Source: Photobacterium rosenbergii
Lineage (GTDB): Bacteria; Pseudomonadota; Gammaproteobacteria; Enterobacterales; Vibrionaceae
Length of the DNA: 64,000 nt
Assembly (NCBI RefSeq): GCF_003026455.1
Contig: NZ_PYMB01000005.1
Location: 124,001-188,000 of the forward strand
Direction: 5' to 3'
Shown piece by piece: positions 43,828 to 51,103 of the stretch; positions within the stretch are counted from its first letter, which is position 1, and every line of letters begins with the position of its first letter. The translations under genes and the position numbers were made by a program. Under the pieces are notes generated by a model that was not told where the DNA came from, did not search any database, and worked only from the letters and a program-made list of their open reading frames with translations.

Positions 43828-45012
43828 TTATGCTTCCTGTGCTTTAGCAATTTTTTCTTCTTCGATCTTCTCTTGTAGCTTCTCGAAGTACAGATCTTCA
43901 TCGATAGGCAGAGAAACTTCTTCACCCAACCAGCTTGATAAGTGCATTGCATTCGTGATGCTTAGTGCCTTGATACCTTCAGCACCAGGTGCAACTAACT
44001 CAGCACCGTCAGAGACTGCAGCAGCGAAGTTCTTCAGGACATCGAAGTGTTGTAGACCCCAAACATTGTCAAACTCGAAAACTTCTTCAGAAATAACATC
44101 ACCTAAGCCACCGCCCATGAACAAACGCTTCATATCTTCGAAAGATAGGTTGTTGCTGATATTCTGCTCAGTGTCATTTAGTTTCTTAAGGATGATCTTC
44201 TTGCTGTCTTCAACAATAATCTTGCCTTTGTCACCTAGGATTTCGAAACGGTCAGTACCTGCAAGGTCATGGACACAAGTGATGAATGCACCTGTCGCGC
44301 CGTTTTCGTACTCAACAAGAGCAGTAACGTCATCTTCTACAGCAATGTTACGGTGGCTACCGTAAGCTGCTTTTGCCGTTACTTTTGTTGGCATACCACA
44401 TAGCCACTGCCATAGGTCGATTTGGTGTGGAGCTTGGTTGATAAGTACACCACCGCCTTCGCCTTCCCAAGTCGCACGCCAGTCACTCATTTGGTAGTAA
44501 CCTTCAGGGCGCCACCAAGTGGTGATCAACCAGTTTGTACGACGGATAGAACCAATCACATCGCTGTCCATTAGTTCTTTTAGCTTCAGGTAAAGCGGGT
44601 TCATACGCTGATTGAACATCATCGCGAATTTAAGATGCGGCTTAGATGCAGCCATCTCATTCATTTCTTTAACTTTCTTGGTGTATACACCCGCTGGCTT
44701 ATCACATAGAACGTGAATGTCACGATCCATCGCATCCATCGCCATTACTGGGTGGAAGTAGTGAGGAGTTACAACAAGAACTGCGTCAATTAGACCGCTA
44801 TCTAGCATTTCAATGTGGTTAGTAAAGAAAGGTACATCGGCAATTTCTTTTTCAGCCCATGCTTTACGCTCTTCGCTGATATCACACACAGCGGCAAGTT
44901 CTAGACCTTCAACGGTGCCAGTATCCATACCCATGAATTTGCCGTTCTTCATTACTGAAGCATACATAGAGCCTTGTTGGCCGATACCGATAATACCAAT
45001 TTTAACAGTCAT
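43828..45012 (-). CDS. Gfo/Idh/MocA-family NAD(P)-dependent oxidoreductase (copy B)
   Basis: A 394-aa protein, longer than copy A. The Rossmann start is VKIGIIGIGQQGSMYASVM; the lysine motif is VLCDKPAGVY, and the C-domain has EGEGGGVLINQAPHQIDLWQWLCG. No signal peptide. It is the first gene of the four-gene minus-strand cluster and has operator-like and CRP-like sites upstream. Probable substrate: a sugar or glycoside, oxidised at one carbon. Confidence 0.9.
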   Translation of the reverse strand: MTVKIGIIGIGQQGSMYASVMKNGKFMGMDTGTVEGLELAAVCDISEERKAWAEKEIADVPFFTNHIEMLDSGLIDAVLVVTPHYFHPVMAMDAMDRDIHVLCDKPAGVYTKKVKEMNEMAASKPHLKFAMMFNQRMNPLYLKLKELMDSDVIGSIRRTNWLITTWWRPEGYYQMSDWRATWEGEGGGVLINQAPHQIDLWQWLCGMPTKVTAKAAYGSHRNIAVEDDVTALVEYENGATGAFITCVHDLAGTDRFEILGDKGKIIVEDSKKIILKKLNDTEQNISNNLSFEDMKRLFMGGGLGDVISEEVFEFDNVWGLQHFDVLKNFAAAVSDGAELVAPGAEGIKALSITNAMHLSSWLGEEVSLPIDEDLYFEKLQEKIEEEKIAKAQEA

Positions 45013-45078
45013 CGCTTTATCCTTAATGAGATTATATCTACTACGTGTTTTGCTCTGTTGGTATTCATTAAAGGAAAA

Positions 45079-45169
45079 TTGGTTTACACATTCAACTGCA
45101 CAAACCGAAATTGGTGATCCAAATCATATTCATTGGCTCACAAGTCGGAATATTGTCTACCATGTCACA
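45079..45169 (-). promoter_or_regulatory. Control region of the Gfo/Idh-TIM cluster
   Basis: TTGGTGATCCAA (45111-45122) fits TTGG-N4-CCAA, with a weaker TTGGTTTACACA at 45079-45090. Upstream, TGTCT-ACCATG-TCACA (45154-45169) matches the CRP consensus at eight of ten positions and starts 47 bp from the operator, close to the spacing in the porin promoters. The rest of the 390-bp gap (45013-45402) shows no gene. Confidence 0.5.
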
Positions 45170-45402
45170 CAATAAAAGCGAAAATCAGTATAAATCTAGC
45201 AACTAGGCAGGGTTATTGGTTGACCATGACAGGGAAGAGATATGTTTACCCATAAAACCGATAGGTGCTCCCCTTTGCAATCAGGCGAGGTATCTGGAAT
45301 CCACTAAGCGGAAAAGATAATGAAAAAGAAGACAATTTATGATGCCTCCCTGCACAAGACGAACAGGGAGCGGAATGTGGCGTGGTAGGATAAGAGGAGG
45401 TT

Positions 45403-46152
45403 TTAGCTCAGCGGATACGATTCAAACAGGTAACCATCAAAGCCCTCATCAGAAACATCAGAAAGCTCAAACAGTGTGGTTTTCACATTTTCAAGATGCG
45501 TCCACATGGCACGCTTGGCTCCGGCAGGATCTTTTTTCTGTAAGGCCGCCAAGATAGCACCATGGTCGTCGATCCATTTCCTGCAGTAATCTGATGATGA
45601 AATATGGCTGTGAAGCTGTTGCCACATTTTGCTGCTGTTTCGCTTCGACCACATCAGTTCAAACACTTCAATTAGAAAAGAGTTTTTACTCGCCTGGGCA
45701 ATAAGTAGGTGAAATTCTTTATCATATTGGTCAGAACTCTCTCCAGCATCCAGCGCATTTTTCTCATTTTGCAAGGCCTGACGTAACTTGAATATTTCAG
45801 CCTTTGTAATGTGATGGGCAGCCAACTCAGCCACGTTACTTTCGACCAGTTGCCGCCCTTGCAACATTTCAAAAGGGCCAATATCACCGTCATCAAACTG
45901 GGAAACAACGTCGCTAGATGGATCGTCATGGCCTGGCAATGCTGTGACATAAACACCAGAGCCCTTTCTTACCTCAACCAGCCCCTCAAGCTCAAGCATG
46001 ATGATCGCCTCACGGACCACGGTACGACTGACATCATACTCCTCGGCAATTTCGCGCTCTGTTGGAATTTTGTCCCCGACTTCAAAGCCTTGGGATACCA
46101 ACTTTTTCCTCAGATCCAACCCTATAGAAATATAGCGTCGACCTTGTTTCAT
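45403..46152 (-). CDS. GntR/FadR-family regulator, UxuR/ExuR-like (paralogue 2)
   Basis: About 249 aa from ATG 46152: winged helix GDKIPTEREIAEEYDVSRTVVREAIIMLELEGLVEVRKGSGVYV, then FCD domain (PFEMLQGRQLVESNVAELAA; KEFHLLIAQASKNSFLI). GTG 46185, five bases after GGAG, is an equally possible start. It is divergent from the UxuA relative with three operator-like sites in the gap, so it is probably autoregulated and controls that pair. It differs most from the other two paralogues. Confidence 0.9.
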   Translation of the reverse strand: MKQGRRYISIGLDLRKKLVSQGFEVGDKIPTEREIAEEYDVSRTVVREAIIMLELEGLVEVRKGSGVYVTALPGHDDPSSDVVSQFDDGDIGPFEMLQGRQLVESNVAELAAHHITKAEIFKLRQALQNEKNALDAGESSDQYDKEFHLLIAQASKNSFLIEVFELMWSKRNSSKMWQQLHSHISSSDYCRKWIDDHGAILAALQKKDPAGAKRAMWTHLENVKTTLFELSDVSDEGFDGYLFESYPLS

Positions 46153-46342
46153 CTTCACATCACCAAGAGCTTGTTCAATGACCACGACCACTCCAATTAT
46201 GGCTTTCAAAGCCATAATCTTACGTTATCTCTTCTGCTATGTGTAGAATCAAAAATCACAGTTCAGCCAAGAAACTTCCAAGCCTCCACCAGCGATATAT
46301 TGACTAAAGCAACAACATTCAATTTATGCGTACACTCACATT

Positions 46343-46418
46343 TTGGTAAACCAAAACAACCAAATGGTTGTCCAAACATCATTGAGCATGTACTGTTCCC
46401 CCATCTTTGGTATACAAA
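46343..46418. promoter_or_regulatory. Triple UxuR/ExuR-like operator cluster
   Basis: TTGGTAAACCAA (46343-46354, exact, inside a 16-bp palindrome), ATGGTTGTCCAA (46364-46375) and TTGGTATACAAA (46407-46418). Start-to-start spacings are 21 and 43 bp, near two and four helical turns, so bound dimers would face the same side. The cluster lies between divergent GntR 2 and the UxuA relative. Confidence 0.6.
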
Positions 46419-46460
46419 CCTGCTAAACAGCAAGGAAGTCATTAAGTTGGGAGTGGCGTT

Positions 46461-47117
46461 ATGGAACATATCAGTCAGCAAGCCAATGACTCAGGTTCAA
46501 CTTGCCCAGTTAATCAGGGTAGTACTGAAAAGGGTTATTCAAGCATCAATCAATTTGCAGTTAATCTCGATGAGATCAGCAACCTTCTTCAACAAGACAA
46601 ATGGGTGCAACAGCACAAAGAATGGCTTGTTAACTTGGTCAATGTTGGTATCAAAACGGTGAATTACTCATTCTACTCAAACTCCCAGCAGGAAAATGCC
46701 AGTATTGATGACTGCAATTCAAAAGACAGCGGTTCACTCTATTCACGGATGATAGCTGCAGCAGCATTTGATTTGTTCATTTTACGAATTCCTGATGCAG
46801 AGATGCTTTATAGTGAAAAAGAAATATCCCATGCCTCTGCTTATTTCCAATCATTAACAGCAGAGCAACTCGCAGCGTTAACTTCAACGTTGGGAATGGG
46901 CTCACCATTAGCTGTTGATACTCATGCGTTAAGCCATAAGGCGAAAGAAAACAATAAATCTATTCAGCGTTTCCTTGATTTCTTCACCTCAATTTTCAGG
47001 GAGCTGAGATTAAACGTGCTGCATGAATCAGAAGAAATGAGTCATCAACCTCATGCTTCTTTTCTACCGCACCCAAAAGAAACCAACTTTTTTAATAAAG
47101 CGACATGTTTGTTCTAA
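46461..47117 (+). CDS. Shortened, diverged mannonate dehydratase (UxuA) relative
   Basis: A 218-aa intact frame. The part from DKWVQQHKEWLVNLVNVGIKTVNYSF through RMIAAAAFDLFILRIPDAE to SAYFQSLTAEQLAALTSTL follows UxuA residues of about 80-175 closely (compare [21 protein letters not shown] and [20 protein letters not shown]). It also has RLNVLHESEE where UxuA has [10 protein letters not shown], so the first metal His may survive. The later ligands (Cys271, His298, Asp351 in UxuA) are absent because the protein ends. It is probably not a mannonate dehydratase; a regulator, sensor or relic are options. No frameshift or internal stop is seen, and it follows an operator cluster. Confidence 0.65.
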   Translation: MEHISQQANDSGSTCPVNQGSTEKGYSSINQFAVNLDEISNLLQQDKWVQQHKEWLVNLVNVGIKTVNYSFYSNSQQENASIDDCNSKDSGSLYSRMIAAAAFDLFILRIPDAEMLYSEKEISHASAYFQSLTAEQLAALTSTLGMGSPLAVDTHALSHKAKENNKSIQRFLDFFTSIFRELRLNVLHESEEMSHQPHASFLPHPKETNFFNKATCLF

Positions 47118-47170
47118 GTATCAAGCATTGAGCAATTTATATTATTTACTTTCCAATAATCGGAGACACT

Positions 47171-47563
47171 ATGAGCACCGAAAAGTACACCCTTTGCTGG
47201 GATGATAACTCGATCCCCCACAGGCTATGGCTTGAGCCTGAGGGAACCTCCTCACGATTAGTCATGGAGGTGATAAAAGATGTTACCCCTGAGATATTAT
47301 CTGTAACACTGCCGTTTAGCCCTCAAACCGTTGCTGAACGCTGGGGCGGTTCAGCGATACCGGTTAGTCCAGCATTTGACGACGGGCGTCTATTCACCCA
47401 AACCAGGGTGCTTTTCAACTTACCCACGGGCTGCGTGCTGTGGACTGTGACACATATTATGCAACCAAATGGCAAGAAAATGTCAGCAGATAAATTGGCG
47501 TTTATTCCAAACCTGAGGGCTAATGAGCAAAGTCTACAGGCTCTTTGGTCTTCTATTGAATAA
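47171..47563 (+). CDS. Hypothetical protein of 130 aa
   Basis: An intact frame starting at ATG 47171 with CGGAG upstream, 53 bp after the UxuA relative and in the same direction. It reads like a small soluble beta-rich protein (KYTLCWDDNSIPHRLWLEPEG, ETRVLFNLPTG-type strands, LWTVTHIMQPNG) without signal peptide or membrane segment. I recognise no family. The pair's placement between two GntR genes suggests a role linked to uronate control. Confidence 0.6.
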   Translation: MSTEKYTLCWDDNSIPHRLWLEPEGTSSRLVMEVIKDVTPEILSVTLPFSPQTVAERWGGSAIPVSPAFDDGRLFTQTRVLFNLPTGCVLWTVTHIMQPNGKKMSADKLAFIPNLRANEQSLQALWSSIE

Positions 47564-47712
47564 TTAATAGCTTTTCTGGCTATTTACTAAAGACAAACAA
47601 CCTAGCTCTCCGTAACAATATAATGAAAGTGGATGCTCAATTGGGCAGTAATTACTTCATCTATCATGTTATGGCAGCTTGATTTCATTTTTACTGACTC
47701 ACAAATGAATTA

Positions 47713-48498
47713 ATGATGAAGAAAAACTATAACATTATTCATAATGAACCCAAACGAGCCTATCAAGAAGTCGGGATCACTTTAAGAAATTGGATTACTG
47801 ACGGGAAATACAATATTGGTGAAAAACTCCCTCCCGAACGAAATATTGCCGAGCAATTAGCAGTCAGCAGGGCTGTTGTCAGGGAAGCAATTATTATGCT
47901 TGAACTTGAAAACCTTGTTGAGGTGCGTAAAGGCTCAGGCGTATATATCATCAATACCCCCAACCAAACCCAATATGTTGAAACAGGAATGATTGATGAT
48001 TCAGGCCCTTTTGAGATGTTGCAAGCCAGGCAATTACTGGAGAGCAACATTGCAGAATTTGCTGCAATGCAAGTGACCCCCGGTGATATTGCCCGTATGC
48101 GAGAAGCGCTTGATCTCGAACTAAAAGAACTAGCCAGCGGTCAATCAGAGTATAAGGGAGATGAGCAATTCCATTTATGTATTGCAGAAGCCACGCAAAA
48201 CACTGTTCTTGTCGATATGCTGAAACACTCCTGGGTACGTCGGGAAAGCAGCCCTATGTGGCAAAAGCTTCACTCACGCATCCTTGATCAAGACTATCGT
48301 CAGGAATGGATTGAAGATCACAAGCGGATTTTATCCGCGATGATGCGTAAAGATCCGGTAGCCGCTAAAAGTGGAATGTGGCAACACCTTGAAAATGTGA
48401 AACAACAGCTACTAAAGCTCTCTGATATCGATGATCCGGACTTTGATGGGTATTTATTTAACTCTAATCCTGTCGTCCTTCTCAACCAAGAGAGATAG
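47713..48498 (+). CDS. GntR/FadR-family regulator, UxuR/ExuR-like (paralogue 3)
   Basis: A 261-aa protein close to the gene at 14326: AYQEVGITLRNWITDGKYNIGEKLPPERNIAEQLAVSRAVVREAIIMLELENLVEVRKGSGVYI, then PFEMLQARQLLESNIAEFAA and EQFHLCIAEATQNTVLV. Start ATG 47713 or 47716; neither has a strong ribosome site. No TTGG-N4-CCAA is seen directly upstream. A terminator follows. The near-duplicate relation to paralogue 1 suggests overlapping operators with different ligands. Confidence 0.9.
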   Translation: MMKKNYNIIHNEPKRAYQEVGITLRNWITDGKYNIGEKLPPERNIAEQLAVSRAVVREAIIMLELENLVEVRKGSGVYIINTPNQTQYVETGMIDDSGPFEMLQARQLLESNIAEFAAMQVTPGDIARMREALDLELKELASGQSEYKGDEQFHLCIAEATQNTVLVDMLKHSWVRRESSPMWQKLHSRILDQDYRQEWIEDHKRILSAMMRKDPVAAKSGMWQHLENVKQQLLKLSDIDDPDFDGYLFNSNPVVLLNQER

Positions 48499-48562
48499 CC
48501 TTAGCATTGATGATATACATCCAATCTATTTGTTCGGTTGTAAGAAAAGCTCCAACGATCAA

Positions 48563-48590
48563 AAAAGCCAACACCTAAGTGTTGGCTTTT
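48563..48590. terminator. Bidirectional rho-independent terminator
   Basis: AAAAGCCAACAC pairs with GTGTTGGCTTTT around a 4-nt loop between the converging GntR 3 and AI-2E permease genes. Confidence 0.92.
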
Positions 48591-48607
48591 GTCTTTTATT
48601 TCAATGA

Positions 48608-49723
48608 TTAAAATGTTGCTGCTACCGGAAGTGCCGCTTGGGTAACTTCTTGTTCGGTGCTGTCTGCCTGCTCTAGCCAAGTCATCAGTAGTTTATAGCC
48701 TAGACCCAGAACCACCGCACCAACAAACAACCCGATAATACCTGACATCATCATACCGCCCAGTGCACCCAGTAGAATTACCAACATCGGAATATCTACA
48801 CCACGGCCCATCAACATTGGTTTCAGTACTGCATCACTCGCACTTACCAGAATACCCCACACTGTAAATAGTACCGCAACGGTTGTTGTCTCTACTGCGA
48901 ACAGGTATGCCATCACCGGACCTAGAACCAAAATGGGTGGTAGTTGGATAATCGCCAGAATCAATACCGCAAGCATCCACAGACCTGTTGCCGGTACACC
49001 TGCAACTCCCATACCCAATCCAGCTAATACCGCCTGAATAACCGCTACACCAATTACGCCCTGAACCACACTACGAACTGTTGCAATTGAAAGACCAACA
49101 TACTCTTCACCCTTGTCACCCAACAGACGCGAAACAACTTTGTTCGCCATCGCCTTACAGCGTCCGGCATTGCTCATCACTACACCTGAAATCAAAATTG
49201 AAATGATGAACTGAACAACACTGCCACCTAGGCTACCTACCGCAGATAAACCACTAGATACAAAAGCTTTTACTTGTGGCGCATACGTTTCCAATGCACT
49301 TTCAAGGTTGGTCGCCGATAGGCTCCAGGCTTTATGCAGCGGCTCACCGACAACCGGAATTTCCGCTACTGATGCCTCAGGATGAGGGATCACCAAGGTG
49401 CCTTCTGTTACCGACGTTGCGACTTCTTGAGTCGTGCTGAACACTGCGCCAGAGAACCAGACTGTCGGTATTAGCAGGGCTGCAAGTGCCACGAGAGTCA
49501 CCAACATACTCCCCTTGCCCTGAGAGAGCGAAAAGCGTTTCATCAACCCTTTGACCAAAGGCATCAGAGCGATGGCAATAATGGCCCCCCAGACTATGGG
49601 TAATAAAAAAGGCTGCAAAATTTGGTAGCAGAAGTACACCACCAGCAGCAACAACATCGCTTTGATGAATGTATCCATTGAGCTTTTGCCCGGGAGTGTT
49701 ACTAGGAATTGTTGAGCATTCAC
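48608..49723 (-). CDS. AI-2E family transporter (PerM/TqsA-like inner-membrane protein)
   Basis: A 371-aa protein with about eight membrane segments. The opening MLLLLVVYFCYQILQPFLLPIVWGAIIAIALMPL and the late RGVDIPMLVILLGALGGMM and GLFVGAVVLGLGYKL match the family. Members have been linked to autoinducer-2 export or to Na+/H+ exchange; the true substrate here is not known. GTG 49723 has GAGGT upstream. It stands alone and appears unrelated to the uronate island, and may mark its right border. Confidence 0.92.
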   Translation of the reverse strand: MNAQQFLVTLPGKSSMDTFIKAMLLLLVVYFCYQILQPFLLPIVWGAIIAIALMPLVKGLMKRFSLSQGKGSMLVTLVALAALLIPTVWFSGAVFSTTQEVATSVTEGTLVIPHPEASVAEIPVVGEPLHKAWSLSATNLESALETYAPQVKAFVSSGLSAVGSLGGSVVQFIISILISGVVMSNAGRCKAMANKVVSRLLGDKGEEYVGLSIATVRSVVQGVIGVAVIQAVLAGLGMGVAGVPATGLWMLAVLILAIIQLPPILVLGPVMAYLFAVETTTVAVLFTVWGILVSASDAVLKPMLMGRGVDIPMLVILLGALGGMMMSGIIGLFVGAVVLGLGYKLLMTWLEQADSTEQEVTQAALPVAATF

Positions 49724-50111
49724 AATCTACCTCACAAATGGCTTTTATTAACTGATGGGCTCTCGCCCTGACTTGGCTAAATAGTAACCACTTCGATGTC
49801 GGTAGACTTACCATTTCACGACAGGCGCAGTATTTTGCTCGCAAAGATAATTGTTCACTTATTCATCATTTAGATTTTTTACTCTAAATAGATCGCATAC
49901 TCTTTCTCTTGCATTCCTTCGGGATGTTAGTACCCATTACGTGAAATTAGCGTCCGCCATTGGTACAAAGGTCTCTTTCCCTCCTACCATCACTAACCAA
50001 CGAATTGAAGAGACCTTTTCTTTCCCACTTCCACTACTTTTCGCTACAAACTGTGGCAAGTTTAGCGATCGCCCGTTATCATCCCCTCTTTTGCGACACT
50101 TATGAATAAAC
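49724..50111. other. Divergent intergenic region, no gene supported
   Basis: The gap between the AI-2E permease and the secreted 187-aa protein holds both promoters presumably, but no clear operator, RNA structure or coding frame. The short frames in it lack ribosome sites and overlap each other. Confidence 0.5.
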
Positions 50112-50675
50112 ATGCACATTAAAATGCTTTTAGTGGCAGCTTTATGCAGCGCACCCGTATTGGCTGATGATAATAGCTGGAAAGAGCTAACAACAAATGG
50201 CTGGTTAACCACCACAACACAATGGGAACAGGATGATCCTCAGAGTGCGCATATATCAAGAATGCGGGGCTTGGACTTTGCAACCCAATACACCATATCG
50301 GCAACCATTGCCCATTCGGAGTCCGGAAAGCAAAAGCTCTATTTCAATTTCTTTAGCCTCAACAGTGAATACATGTGTAAGCCAAGTACAGAGGCCAGCA
50401 CAATTGTCGCCCAAGTCAACGGTTCCACAGTACGCTTCAAGCACTGGTGCATTCATGATGCGACTTACAAGGATTTTTACTTTTCATCTATGACTGCGAA
50501 ATCAGCCAAAGAGGCAAAGTTTGTCCTTAATGCCCTTCGCCACGCACCTGCAACGGTCAACTTTAAAAACGACCGTTTCGAGCTAGATTTTCCTGCCATC
50601 GGCTTTGCCCAGGCATGGCAAGCTTCAAAGGGAAACACAAACGCTTGGAACCCTTCGGTGCAGGATGTGCTCTAG
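50112..50675 (+). CDS. Secreted hypothetical protein
   Basis: A 187-aa protein with signal peptide (MHIKMLLVAALCSAPVLADD). The mature part alternates in beta-strand fashion and contains two cysteines (NSEYMCKPST and FKHWCIHDAT) placed to form a disulphide. It includes a Trp-rich start (SWKELTTNGWLTTTTQWEQ). I do not recognise the family; it is probably periplasmic. It stands alone between the AI-2E permease and the DUF885 lipoprotein. Confidence 0.72.
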   Translation: MHIKMLLVAALCSAPVLADDNSWKELTTNGWLTTTTQWEQDDPQSAHISRMRGLDFATQYTISATIAHSESGKQKLYFNFFSLNSEYMCKPSTEASTIVAQVNGSTVRFKHWCIHDATYKDFYFSSMTAKSAKEAKFVLNALRHAPATVNFKNDRFELDFPAIGFAQAWQASKGNTNAWNPSVQDVL

Positions 50676-51103
50676 CCACTAAGCAGCCAACCCTATTTAC
50701 GTTAGCTTGGTTAATCACTGATAGGCCAAGCTCTCTTGCCCTTCAAAGCTGCCACTCCACACAATCGGTGAATATAATTCGACACGCATGTCACAATTTC
50801 ATTGCAAACCAAGATCTTGTGTCCAAACGCAGCAATTCATCCCCCAGAGACAAAAATCCACCTCATTCAATCCAGCGCTCAACTATGCAGGTAACTCACC
50901 GTTTGCAAAGGAAAATTCATTTCTAGCAGAATAAAACCACCCCCTCTAATCAAATGTTTAGGTTATGCAAATTACGCATATAAACGCAGGTGGTGCAGCC
51001 GTGATCCTGCTCGCAACGCCGTAATATTCAAAACCTATACCCTCTTAGCATCCCACGGGATAACAACAAAACAAGATACGATCAAATTCTATGAGGGAAT
51101 ATA
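50676..51103. other. Intergenic stretch, no feature recognised
   Basis: 428 bp between the secreted protein and the DUF885 gene. An AT-rich part around 50940-50985 may hold the DUF885 promoter. I see no strong hairpin, operator or RNA gene. Confidence 0.5.

Noticed and set aside
43799-44365. Plus-strand frame of 188 codons, Ser-rich
   Set aside because: Antisense shadow of the Gfo/Idh copy B gene; no ribosome site or family.
45811-46662. Plus-strand frame of 283 codons
   Set aside because: It is antisense to the GntR 2 gene through most of its length and overlaps the UxuA relative in another frame; composition is that of a complement frame.
46461-47117. Calling the UxuA relative a pseudogene
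   Set aside because: There is no frameshift or internal stop, the start region is intact, and operators precede it, so a functional shortened protein remains possible.
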